Assembly (NCBI GenBank): GCA_009760855.2
Contig: WPIO01000224.1
Span: 163,501-227,500, forward strand
Source: Cristatella mucedo
Lineage: Eukaryota; Bryozoa; Phylactolaemata; Cristatellidae
DNA length: 64,000 bases
Reading direction: 5' to 3'
The position numbers and the translations under genes are program-made. Positions 50,289 through 60,957 of the stretch are shown here, one piece after another. The notes beneath the pieces were generated by a model that saw only the letters and a list, made by a program, of their open reading frames with translations, was not told the origin of the DNA and did not search any database. Positions within the stretch are counted from its first letter, which is position 1; every line of letters starts with the position of its first letter.

Positions 50289-52319
50289 CCTTAGTTGTTG
50301 TTCGAGGTCCGGGTACTTAAAAATTCTTAATCGCCCTTTGTTGATGAATTCTAATCTATGCGAACCTTACGTGTCACAATCTTGAATTCAGAAAGTATAA
50401 CCGGTCAACTGTAGAAATGTTTCTCAAGTTTTACTTTTAGTCTCAAAGTGATTTTGCGCTACGGATTTCGCCTTTAATATGTAGCCCTAATTAGCTATCT
50501 GAAATACTTGGCTCTCGTGAGGGACTTGTTTTATTAAGCTACAGGTCATCTCGATTTGTAGACACAATCTGCTTCTTTCGGCATACCTAAATGCATCAGG
50601 TTTGATCACTTTGACGCATTGGCCGTTCTATAATGCACAGCCTCAAGCACATTTTTCCTAAAATTGAAAACTAAAGCAAGTTTACTTGGCTGTGCTGAAG
50701 TCCAAATTTAGCTTTTAAACACTTTTGAATCAAAGATGTGCAATTCGAAAACGTGGACGGTCACGCCATTACTAGCTAAACTTTTTAACACTTAGTAACC
50801 TTATGTAGCCCTGTTACTGTCGATTGTGACATTCAATTTATCCTATGTGTACAATAAATTAATCGTTTGTGGCATTCCATTTGTCCTATATGTACAATAA
50901 AGTAATGGTTCTTAGCCATAGAAAATGTTTATTTTGTATTTATCACCGGTTAAGTATTATGCTTCTCACAAGTTACATGCAATTCATCTATTTTTGAGGA
51001 ACGCCACTTTATATTACCTTGAAACTTCTGGCACAAACAAAATAGAACTATTTAAAACGCCTGCTATCCAAAATTCCTATTCAACCAAATTAGGTTTATT
51101 GTTACTCAATCAGTTATATAAGGAGTGTGTTGAGATAACTAGTAAGTAATTCTTTATCCCACACGCTTTCGATTTCATATAAGATCAGAGTATTGGTAAA
51201 GGAAACTTTTAGTAATTATATTACCACATCTGTAAACTATACAGAATGCTCGTCTTTTTACAGAAATTTGAGATTTTCTATGATGTGAAGCCAACTAAGC
51301 GATTTAAATGGTGTGGCAGTAATTTCATCAGATTAACGGTCTTAGTGCACCAAATTAAAACTTGAACCCTTTTAATGAGTAACATGAAACTAAAACTAAT
51401 AAATACGAATGGTGGTCACTCTGTTAAGCTTTGCTTTTAATTTAGATGGACATCGGAGAACTACCAAGCTAATTTAATAATTTTTTAACTAGTAAATTCA
51501 TAAGAAATTGTTTATTTCACTCGGCAGCTCGATATTTTTTAAACACCTATGAATACACATATCGGCAGAATTTTTTATCCAACTGCAATTTATGTCTCCA
51601 TTGAATTTCCACTACCTTTTATTTGAATTACTTGGAGTTCCAAAATAGGAAACTTTTCACTGCATTACTAGTTCAAAAAGATCGCTGAAATTGAATATCC
51701 GTAGCAGATAGTCGACATTACTTTATGATGTACTATAACTCACTAGTTTTTTCCGCTGGGTAAGGGAAGTAAAAAATTAAGTTTTGTCTGCACTAAGTTG
51801 CTCGGACACTGAAGACAAAAAAAGAGCCTGGGCTCATTAGTTCATTCTATTGAGCTATAAAGGTAGTAAGATAGCCTACAGAAACCTCGGAGATAATTGT
51901 GAGACCTTCACAGCTTCAGGAAAGGTTCAGACCGCAAATTTGATGTTGATAGTAGGCTTATGGAGGCACAAATATTTTTAATTTAGACAAGGAAGAGGGC
52001 AAAAAAGTAATTGGCGGATGTTACTTTACGAATCCCGCATTTATACCTCTTACATTTGCTTATTTAAATTATTGAATCTCTTTTAATTTATTTTTGATCA
52101 GACTGGAAAAACTGTAACTTTATAGTAGAAAAACAAGCACTGGCTTTTCTAATATTACAGGTGTTTACAATGATTAAGTCTTTGACAATGGCTAGATTGT
52201 CGTCAGGTCAAGATTTTTCTAAAGCTGTGTAAAGCTTAAATCTGCTTCCAGAGAGGACACACCTTTTGAAGGGTTCTATAAATTGAAATAAATTCCTATG
52301 AATCTGCATACGGTCAGAA
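50289..52319. other. Receptor intron B-C, unassigned
   Basis: No supported gene. A short direct repeat (TCCTATGTGTACAATAAA / TCCTATATGTACAATAAA) lies at about 50840 and 50893. Confidence 0.35.
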
Positions 52320-52450
52320 TGTAACGAACATGCTCGTCCGGAGTACTAATGAGATGTACGTTTACAGTATCGATTAGAGTATCTAGGCTGCCGGCTACAT
52401 ATCAAGAAGCCTCACAGACAAATTAAAAAAATGTTCTCTATGTCAATGAC
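52320..52450 (+). mobile_element. Repeat family X, copy 3 (fragment)
   Basis: AGAATGTAACGAACATGCTC, AGTATCGATTAGAGTATCTA and AAGCCTCACAGACA match 58120-58250 with the same spacing. Confidence 0.5.
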
Positions 52451-52510
52451 ATTTTTTTGTTACGTCGCGGGACAGATATACAAATTATAAAGAGAAATCA
52501 CGGTGTGGAA

Positions 52511-52702
52511 TTAAATTAAATTAAATTAAATACTAGCTGATTTAACAGCCTCTTTTTGTATAGCGAGAGAAGAACCTTTATGGCTATCACCACCGCTTTC
52601 AGTGGCGATAAAGGATCGCTCACTGCAGGATTCGAACCCGCGACCTCGAGGCCAAGGTCGTGAAAAGCAACGGCCTTACCTAGTGAGCCATTACGGCTCA
52701 CC
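52511..52702 (-). mobile_element. SINE-2 copy, best preserved
   Basis: On the minus strand: box A TGGCTCACTAGG (52679-52690), box B GGTTCGAATCC (52628-52638, perfect consensus), the body with GATAGCCATAAAGG and AAAAAGAGGCTGTTAAATC, and a tail of four ATTTA-type units (52511-52531). About 190 bases. The open frame across it is not a gene. Confidence 0.9.
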
Positions 52703-52984
52703 AAGATAGCTTTAGTAACTACACTCAGAGACCCCAGATGGTTTTTAGTGGTCCCAGAATTGTACCCACGGGAGCCTGCTGTGTTTAGTTTCGAAGTTGA
52801 AAGAATACAAATTAAGTTATTTGTATGATATGACTATGGTATCATTATATCTATATATTTCTGGGCAGGAGCTATTATTATTTAACCGAATTTAAGGTCC
52901 TTTATTTTTTTTCAGTACTTCTTGCGTCTCAGCTTCAGGTTCGTCGGACTTCACTGTCCGGAAAGCTGTTTTGATAGTAGTGAT

Positions 52985-53250
52985 AATAATCCTCTTAATG
53001 AATTTTTATAACACCCTCAGAGAACTCAATCTCTTTCTATGAACTTTACTTTTGCTGCAAAGAAGGTGTGATCGAATTGTTAGTGGTAGCATGATCAAAA
53101 CGTCAGGTATAACATGGTTAGGGGGTGACATGTACAGGATCAGCATGTAACCACGGTTAGTCTCAGCAGGCACAGTGTCAGCACGCATAAGCACACTAAG
53201 GCCGAATCACAGGAACCCACTAAATTGTGTGATAAATAGATGCGCTTTCA
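52985..53250 (-). mobile_element. CR1-like family A LINE, 3' UTR
   Basis: A GATAATAATCC tail, CACCCTCAGAGAACTCAATC, GGGGGTGACATGTACAGGAT and the ACCCACTAAATTGTGTGATA family words. Confidence 0.8.
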
Positions 53251-54600
53251 GCTTAGACTCGCCATAGTAGCTCTTTCAAGATGAAACTACTCTCTATATG
53301 TATAAACCTAATTATTTAACGCATAATGTGAAATGCTAACTAAATTGAAAGAGTTTTACATTTACAGCACCAAATTTTGACGGTGCAAGAAAGTAATGGC
53401 AGTTTCTGAGTTAAATAATGTTTATGAACAAGATTTTTCATAATATATTGCTTAAACGTATTGAGGAACGTATTATTGGATGTTCGTATTTTCAACGTCG
53501 TGTTGATTCAGTACACATTAACCTAACTTTCTCTTTCGAATAGGCATCTCATCATTAATGACACGGACTTGCAATAAAAGTATGGACAGTCTTGAATACT
53601 GACATTCAATAGTATATCTGCATCTATAGTACCAATATGCCTTCTGCGGCTTACCAAATGTGACGCGCTGAGCTATTTTCCCATTAATAATAGTTAATAT
53701 GTAAAAACTACTACTTGTTAGTTTTTAAGGATGTGGTTGAGGCCAGGGGCATTAGAAAAGGAACCGTTACATAGCTTTCAGAGGTACCTCTAAACCTGTG
53801 CATTCGGCAGTCCGTACTGTGCCAAGGTGCACACTTAGCTTTGAGAAATTAAGGTTTTTGCTTCTTAAGGCCAAATGAGCTGAGACGTTCCCATTGATCT
53901 CAATCTGCAGTGAAGGGCTTTTACAGAAACCCTTTAGGCCCATCACGGTTTCTTTTACTTACCCGTATAAGGTGAAACTCCAGTTTTATCATTTCTTGCT
54001 CTTGAAGTCTTTAAAGACACTCAATAGCTTCTCTTTTCATATCTAAATTTTTCTTATAAATGTTCAACTCTGTCACACAAGCTTTAGCTCTGTTTGCCGT
54101 AGACTGTGAAACTCATTTCCACTATTGGTACAACCCTGCCACAGACTCACGTATACTTTTGAGTGGTTCTGAGCTGCCGCTTTCAGCAGTAAGCATTTTA
54201 AGTTAGCAGTATAAGGCTCAGTAATGCATGACAGAGTATTTTTTTACTTTGAGAAAGTGCATCCATTTAAACTTGCATGCATAAAATCTATATACAATTT
54301 TTTATTTTGGCTTTTAAATCAAAATCTTTATTTTCGCATCATACTATTGTCTGTTTGTGTTATTGTAAACTAAACTCTAAGCGGCTGTGGGGTTGACGTT
54401 TCGCTGTGATATAAATTAGGCTGTTCTATTTCTACCTATTAAGATACACCTATCTGATTGACAAAATACGACAGGTAAGGATTTTCATTTGTCTATTATC
54501 ACCCACACAGCAACCTTGTGCAAAAATTAAGTAATATATTAGAATAATTTATAAAACCCTTCAAATTTGTTACTACTGAGTTAAGGAGATACCGGCTATG
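53251..54600. other. Receptor intron B-C, unassigned
   Basis: No supported feature. Confidence 0.3.
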
Positions 54601-54708
54601 AATTCAAGCCAGTCATACTTTTGCAACGGAGCAGCTCTCAGGCTAGCCGCGATATTAGCCCTTGCCTTAGTGGGTCTGACTAGGGCACCTATAGCCACCG
54701 TAGCGGGT

Positions 54709-55108
54709 GGACTAGCCAAGGACTAGCCAAGGACTAGCCAAGGACTAGCCAAGGACTAGCCAAGGACTAGCCAAGGACTAGCCAAGGACTAGCCAAGGAC
54801 TAGCCAAGGACTAGCCAAGGACTAGCCAAGGACTAGCCAAGGACTAGCCAAGGACTAGCCAAGGACTAGCCAAGGACTAGCCAAGGACTAGCCAAGGACT
54901 AGCCAAGGACTAGCCAAGGACTAGCCAAGGACTAGCCAAGGACTAGCCAAGGACTAGCCAAGGACTAATAATAATAATAATAATAATGCACTTGATAAAG
55001 CGCCCTCAGAGAACTTAATCTCTTTCTAGGCGCTTTGCATTTGCTGCAAAGTGAAATGCAATTGAATGGTGAGTAAAATCATGCTTGAAAAGCCAAGGAC
55101 TAGCCAAG
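54709..55108. repeat. 11-bp minisatellite (GGACTAGCCAA)n, split by a LINE insertion
   Basis: About 23.5 perfect units at 54709-54967, then the inserted LINE end, then 1.5 more units at 55091-55108. Units are identical, so the expansion is recent. Confidence 0.95.
54968..55090 (-). mobile_element. CR1-like family A LINE, 3' end nested in the minisatellite
   Basis: Only about 120 bases of the 3' end (TAATAAT tail, GCGCCCTCAGAGAACTTAAT, GCTTTGCATTTGCTGCAAAG). It closely matches the 19.9 kb copy, so it is young. Flanks are consistent with a 12-bp duplication (AGCCAAGGACTA) that keeps the array in phase. Confidence 0.9.
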
Positions 55109-55183
55109 AAGAATCAGGCCGAGGACGGACACCGAGAGCTGGGGTCCGACACACACAATAACAGCTACGCCCAAGGTCAAGAG

Positions 55184-55186
<3 letters not shown>

Positions 55187-55220
<34 letters not shown>
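55187..55220. repeat. (GA)n microsatellite next to the LTR TATA box
   Basis: A perfect GA run that ends exactly at TATAAAA. Confidence 0.9.
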
Positions 55221-55223
<3 letters not shown>

Positions 55224-55679
55224 AAAACGACAGGACTGACAGAGCTCAGGGCTGTAGCTTCGGTAGTCGATGCGAGACTACGCATCGAGAGCACGAGAGA
55301 CAAACCTACGGCGACGAACAGCTAAGTGCAACTTGGACTGCGTAGTTGTGTTCTGCCGGCTACTCAGTTAGCTGCTCGTATCTTGGGGTGCTGTAGCGGC
55401 CCGCCTTCGGGGTTGGGACAATCGCTAGCGTCGCGCGTATAGGGTAGTTGGTTATACTCGGGCTTCGGAAGTTTGCACAGTTAACTCCGTCGGTCCGGTG
55501 CGCGCCGCGTATGGCGCTTGCGCCGGCGCGTAACCACTACTAACAGGCCCACAATAAACTGTTGCTTTCGGTGCCCAGTTGTGGCCGCCTGTGTTTTAAC
55601 CGCACCGCAGCACTGCATCACACAGTCCATCAGTAGAGAGCCGGGGAACGAGCTTCTGCGCGGTTACACTTTTACTGAA

Positions 55680-56225
55680 AGTCACTTTTCCTTAGATTAG
55701 GCAATGAATGTGGTTGATTCTAGGACCACAAAAAACTCGTATGTCTTTAATGATACTAATTGTCGTTAAAACTCTTAAATCATTAATGCTCTCCTTTAAA
55801 ATTCAGTTTCAAAATTCGTTGAATATTCAATTCGTGAAGACTAGAATGCATCTCAGTGAGCGCAAGCAATAACTAGGAGTTAAAATTATTCTTTATCTTA
55901 TTATTTGAGAACTCCTTTTATTTTCGCTTTGAGAAACTTTTTATAGTTTCCGCCAAAAGTAGATGAGTATTCACATCCTTAGATTACAAGCTTTTTGTAA
56001 GTAACGCTTTCAGATTGAGATCTGTGGTACAAACAATTCCTAAAATCTCACTAAAAATATAGAAATGGTTGCATACCTTTGACCGCGAAAATGCATACAA
56101 AGTGATATCTCTGTGCCTATAAAGCACATGCGGTAGCATTTTGCTTGTTAAAAATGTAAATATATAATGCAAGTTTTGGATTTTAAGGAACCACTTTTTA
56201 TCATAGAAGAAAAGTTTTTACTTAC
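55680..56225. other. Receptor intron B-C adjoining exon B
   Basis: No recognised feature other than the exon B donor at its right end. Confidence 0.3.
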
Positions 56226-56504
56226 GGTTGATGATAATTTTCTTATGAATAATCAAATATGGTAATGGGTGGTTTAATACTATGCACTTCACGGTAGCCT
56301 GATGGTAGTCCCATGATATGTTCCTTTCAATTGCAACGAAATCAGTTCCAACGGCAGATTGATTCAAGCCGGTTATATGATTGGTGATTTGAAGCATCAG
56401 ATCCGGTGCTGGACGTCCTTTGACAGCTGAACAATTGATTCTCAAGGTGGCAGATTGGTTGAATGCAAGCTCCTCTGGGTATATTCTTAGACTCTCTGGT
56501 GCGA
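56226..56504 (-). CDS. Exon B: Ig-like domain of the receptor, sister of exon C
   Basis: This exon is 279 bases (93 codons), phase 1-1. The acceptor is TTTTAATTCAG before 56504 and the donor GTAAGT lies at 56220-56225. It encodes one Ig-like domain starting APES, with cysteines at about residues 25 (INCSA) and 74 (VKCIV), and a conserved RNISWDYH block between them. Four N-glycosylation sites are present (N16, N24, N48, N62). It aligns without gaps to exon C at about 47% identity (about 43 of 92 residues by hand count), with all four glycosylation sites conserved. The pair therefore came from duplication of one exon. The frame is intact despite repeat-packed introns on both sides, which indicates purifying selection. 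Confidence 0.8.
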
Positions 56505-56825
56505 CTGAATTAAAACAAATCTTTGCATAATCATTTTTCTATAACCAATATCAGCACTATTTGCTAATGTATGGTACTAAAAAACTACTTGATCTGTTTA
56601 AAACGAGCATTATTATTACCTTATGAACATGCTAACATAAACAATAGACACAAAATAAAGAAATATATTTATTAGCACTGGTCAAGACAAATAAACCGTT
56701 TTCTTGGTATTAATAAAGCATACGAAATGGTGCTTGTCAAATGTTTGAGGTTGCATTCACAGAGTGCGGTTTAAAAATTCAGTTTTTAAGCTACAGCAGC
56801 AGATTCTGACTGCTTAAATGACAAA
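56505..56825. other. Receptor intron A-B, unassigned
   Basis: No recognised feature. Confidence 0.3.
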
Positions 56826-56829
56826 TAGA

Positions 56830-57760
56830 GCTCAGTATCATTGGCATAAAAGTGAAAGCGGATTTAATGGACTCAAATCACTTTTCCCAGAGGTTAAGTG
56901 TGACTTGATAATAGCAACCTACCGAGAACGGATCCTTGTGGGACTCCAAAGATGACTGGCCTAGTAGATTAGACCTGACCCCCCCCCACTACATAGGTTG
57001 AACACGATCCGATAATTGTGACTCGAACCATGTAATAGCATTATCCGTTAGACCAATCGTTTTCCTTAATCGTTCAATTTTGATATCGTGATCAATTGTG
57101 TCGAAGGCAGCTGATAACTCAAGCAGCACTAGGACAGTGCTATTTCCACCATTGTTGCTTTATTTGCAGGAGGGCACTGTCAGTGTAGTAGTGTCGCTTG
57201 ATTCCCCACTAAAATTTGTCTGACAATTCATACTCTTCGGTGTGCGCTACGTGAAAAAAGAAGGGAACGTTGGCGATTGTTTGCTAGGACCTCTGATTCT
57301 AATCCAGGCTTTTTAAGTATAGGTCTAAAGATGGCCGATTTGAATTACCTTGCAAGTACTGTGCATGCTGCCACTAACCACATTTGCATGCTGACCCTGT
57401 GCCTGTCACCCCTAACCATATTATTCATTTCGTTTGTTTTTTCAAGCATGATTTTACTTACCATTCAATTGTATTTCACTTTACAGCAAATGTAAAGCGC
57501 CTAGAGAGAGATTAAGTTCTCTGAGGGCGCTTTATCAAGTGAATTATTATTATTATTATTATTAAGTAACCCCGTTTTTCAGAGAAGCATTAAAAATCTC
57601 AGTGATGAAGTTCATCTGCCACTAAAGACCGCCGATTTGATGGTCAAATCTTGTTATTAGACATTCTTATTTTACTAGATTTTGATAGGGTGATCACATC
57701 GCTTGCGCAAACCTCTGCAAATGTCTTAAGGAAGGTCGCATTCTGCGACTTAACAGTAAC
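56830..57760 (-). mobile_element. CR1-like family B LINE, RT region, with a nested family A insertion
   Basis: The minus strand encodes decayed RT (VLLELSAAFDTIDHD-like reading across 57060-57125, motif A) and GVPQGSVLG-like sequence near 56940. The element continues on the far side of the inserted family A piece (57355-57565). A nine-C run lies at 56982. Confidence 0.68.
57355..57565 (+). mobile_element. CR1-like family A LINE 3' end, nested in family B
   Basis: CTGTGCATGCTGCCACTAAC, TTGCATGCTGACCCTGTGC, then the full stem-loop (GCGCCTAGAGAGAGATTAAG with TTCTCTGAGGGCGC) and an (ATT)6 tail. AAGTA on both sides is a probable 5-bp target duplication. Confidence 0.88.
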
Positions 57761-58059
57761 TTAAGTCAAAAGTGGCTTTATGGAAGCGCGAATGGGGGTA
57801 CCTTTTTCAGTTAAAAAGGCTTGATACTTATCGGCCGAGCCGCTAATATATGAAGAGTGAGACCCCTAAGGATTGGCTAGAAAAATTTTAACCGTATCCA
57901 AAATCTATTTTGTCTGACTAGCAGGACTTCAGTTTTCTAGTGAAAAAATAAGCCATGGTTTTTTAGCTTCCGAAGATAGACTCAGGAAAAGTCTATAAAG
58001 TTAGATCGTCATTAAATTCAGACTTTTTAAGGCTGCTTTCAAGTCATCGTTTAATATGG

Positions 58060-59270
58060 CGCATTGTCTTGAAGTTTTATTGCGAATTTGAAACAATCTC
58101 CGTAACTCTGTACACGGACAGAATGTACGGAAGCATACTCGTCAAGGGCACCCCTAAGAGTAACGTTCACTCATCGATAAGAGTAGCGAGGCTGTTGATC
58201 GAGTCTGGGTTGAGATTAAGAAGACTTGCCTCACAGATAGATTTGAAAAATTTTCCTACTCAATGCTTTTTAGTTTCGTTTCTTAAAAAACTCGACATAA
58301 CCATTCACGTAAAATCAAAAAGGAACAGTAAAGATACAAAGCTGTAATCCTAAATGATCAGCGGGAATGCTACACGGTCAGTGGGGCAGGCATCCTCGTT
58401 ATAAAGATATCTAGGATATGGTTAGCGACGTGAGTAGATCAAACCGAGGTTCTCGAAAGAAATGAGCGAACCTGGCTGTCTCTGGGATTTTCAAGGTAAT
58501 TTTAAAGTCTCATGCAATCTGTAGCGGCCTTTAAAACGCAAGTGTTTTAGTGAGGAACTCCAAAAACCTGTAAACAAGTTTAGACAACCGTAAGTATGTC
58601 AGTAGATCACAACTGTGAGATTTGTGGGATTTGGAGGTGATTGCAAGCAATTTAAACAATGGCACGTGCGAAAAACCGCAGATCTTATAGCCAAACGATT
58701 CAAGAAAAATAATAGCAACCTATCCACCAATTGTATCCGATTGCATAGACTAAAAAAGGAAAAACCGGCTGTGATGTTGTCAGGCAACAGCCAATGTAGC
58801 CGGGCGTCATCCGCATCTCGATCACCAGAAATGCATCTAGCCTCTCTTGGAATGACTGATCGTGGATAAGTAACCCGTTCATTTTAGTGAGCGGACATTT
58901 AACAGGCAGAGTTTGAGAGTTTTTTTCAATGACTCCATGACGCCGAATAAGTGGCTTGCATGCTAGGCGGTATGTAACCGGCCCGGTAGACCATGGGCTA
59001 ATTTAAGCAAATTTAAATGGAATCTTAGTAACGGCCGACGATTGACTTTTCACACCATGCTGATCTGAGACAAGCCCATAGATTTGTCTGCAGACGATAT
59101 CGAACCTCATGCTGAGCAGGTCCTGTTTTGAGTAGTATATCCGAGGACAGATCATGAACAGAAACTGTGAAGATATCAGCGGATTACCCTAAAGTGTTAC
59201 GTAGAAGTCCGGTAGAGGTTCAAACTATGCTTGTTCGTCAGAGGCCGCTCTCTAGCGCGAGGAGGAATGA
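58060..59270 (+). mobile_element. Repeat family X, copy 2 (longest)
   Basis: It aligns to 35330-36370 over its right two thirds and to 52320-52450 over its left part. Open frames at 58069-58347 (IRVARLLIESGLRLRRL) and 58615-58869 look like broken coding sequence. I see no RT, integrase, transposase or tyrosine-recombinase motif, and the family is unidentified. Confidence 0.6.
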
Positions 59271-59609
59271 ACATCTTAGGAGCGACTAACCCATCTACAA
59301 AGGTTCGAGATGTAGGCAAGGGTGAATGTTCATTGCTGATGCATAATAAACTTCCTTGGCATAAGAAGCTAGGATTAAGGTATCTTGCTAGTAATGCAAT
59401 AATATTGTATTGGTTCCGTTAGCGATTAGCATACTTTCTGTATTTTCAGCTCCATCAGAGAGCTAGTCTGTGCATGTTTAATATGTAGCAAGCGAGTTGC
59501 TTGGTTATGTTAGCTTCATAGTTTCACATGGGATACTGCATACTTGGTTTAATAATAAGAAATATATAGATAAGTTTATTAATTTTACTTAACATAAAAA
59601 TTTTGACTT

Positions 59610-60215
59610 TAGGTCCTTACTAGATCAAAATCGGTCCACGTGTTTGTGACATTCCGTCTCGACTTCTGTAACTCACTGCATGCTGGTTTACCGGCCTATG
59701 CAATCGAGCGCTTCCAATTGGTGAAACACTCTGCATTCAGGCTTGTTTGCCGTGAGTGTCGCAGTTGCAACATCACGCCACTTCTCGCCAACCTTTGCTG
59801 GCTCTCTGTCAAACAGGGCATCGACTCAAGGTACGAACCTCGAATGCTTTCAGGACCGTGCCGTTCATTCGTATATTCCAAAAGCCTGGAACTCACTTCC
59901 GGATGGCGTCACGGCATCCCTGACTTAAAGACTTTCTAAAAGAAGCTAAATCGCATCTATTTATCACAGCACTTATGAGGTCCGTGTTATTTTTTGTTGG
60001 TTTGCCGATGCGTGCTGACAATATGCATGCAGCCACTAACCATGTCTGCATGCTGACTCTATGCACGTCACACCTAACCATGTTATGCTTGTTGACGTTG
60101 AGCACGCTACCATTACACATTCCATCATACTTCCTTTACAGCAAATGTAAAGTGCCTAGAAAGAGAATTATATTTAAGTTCTCTGAAGGCGTCATACAAA
60201 TTTATTATTATTATT
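59610..60215 (+). mobile_element. CR1-like family A LINE, 3' end
   Basis: FRLDFCNSLHAGLPAYAIER (59640) is the conserved C-terminal block. After a small deletion come YIPKAWNSLPDGV, the 3' UTR (GCCACTAACCATG, CACCTAACCATGTTATGC) and a TTATTATTATT tail at 60202-60215. Confidence 0.85.
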
Positions 60216-60951
60216 TCTAAGTCTCTCAAGCTGCTTTCTGAGCTATATTTTAAGAATTATAGTGTTCTTAACATTAACACATTCTATATGTTAACGATAA
60301 AAATGGGTCATATTTAAAACAGACAAAAAATATTAATCGTGTGCTGTCCTGAAGGATAATTGCTATACCACTCGGCGCCCTTTGCGAACCCTGTGTATCT
60401 CGGGGTGTTTCGTAACTTACAGTGAGAGAATGAGAACGCGGTGAAATGACTGGATGCTGAATAGCAGGTGGTTCAAGAGCTTAATTAAATAGTGAATATG
60501 CCAGAGAGGTTGGCAGCAGTTTGCAATTAAAGTGACGCATGCCAGACTAAGGACATTCAAATTGATTAAATGCTCTTTTATGAAGCCGTGAAGCTCAGCT
60601 AGAAGCGAGACGGTGCGGCAGCTAAGCTACTTGCGACCGAACAAACTGCTGAGTTGAGTACCTTGAGTCGCTGAGCTGAGTACGGTTTCCAAAGCAATTA
60701 ATTTCCTCAGACTGGTGGGGTTGTTTCCTTATGGTAGACGTCTAAGTCATTAGATTGTAAAACATTAAGCTTTAGCCTTTAAGCTCAGTAATAAAATCAG
60801 CATAAAAATTAAGTATGCGTAAATATTATTAGTCGCCTTACAGCACCAGCAAAGCTTCAATGCTCACTATAAGGCAGAGTGTTTAAACTAAGTGTTTTCG
60901 TACTAAATAAGTTAACGGTTAAAGAAGCTCTCTAATCCGCTATTTAAATAT
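60216..60951. other. Receptor intron A-B adjoining exon A
   Basis: No recognised feature. Confidence 0.3.
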
Positions 60952-60957
60952 ACTTAC

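Larger units (their letters stand above)
54618..55672. mobile_element. Solo LTR with 4-bp target-site duplication
   Basis: The LTR spans 54622-55668. It starts TGCAAC and ends GTTACA (near-perfect 6-bp terminal inverted repeats, TG..CA ends) and is flanked by CTTT on both sides (54618-54621, 55669-55672). Inside lie a TATAAAA box (55221-55227) and an AATAAA signal (55553-55558) in plus-strand order, as in U3-R-U5. It is GC-rich against its surroundings. No second LTR, primer-binding site or coding region is present, so it arose by LTR-LTR recombination. The superfamily (Gypsy-like TSD length) is inferred. The left part holds the 11-bp minisatellite and a nested LINE. Confidence 0.7.

Noticed and set aside
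52516-52704. Open frame of 62 codons
   Set aside because: It is a translation across SINE-2; the same sequence recurs with frame breaks in other copies.
55100-55700. Open frames over the LTR (55100-55303 minus, 55518-55700 plus)
   Set aside because: They are low-complexity or GC-driven frames inside the solo LTR with no domain content.
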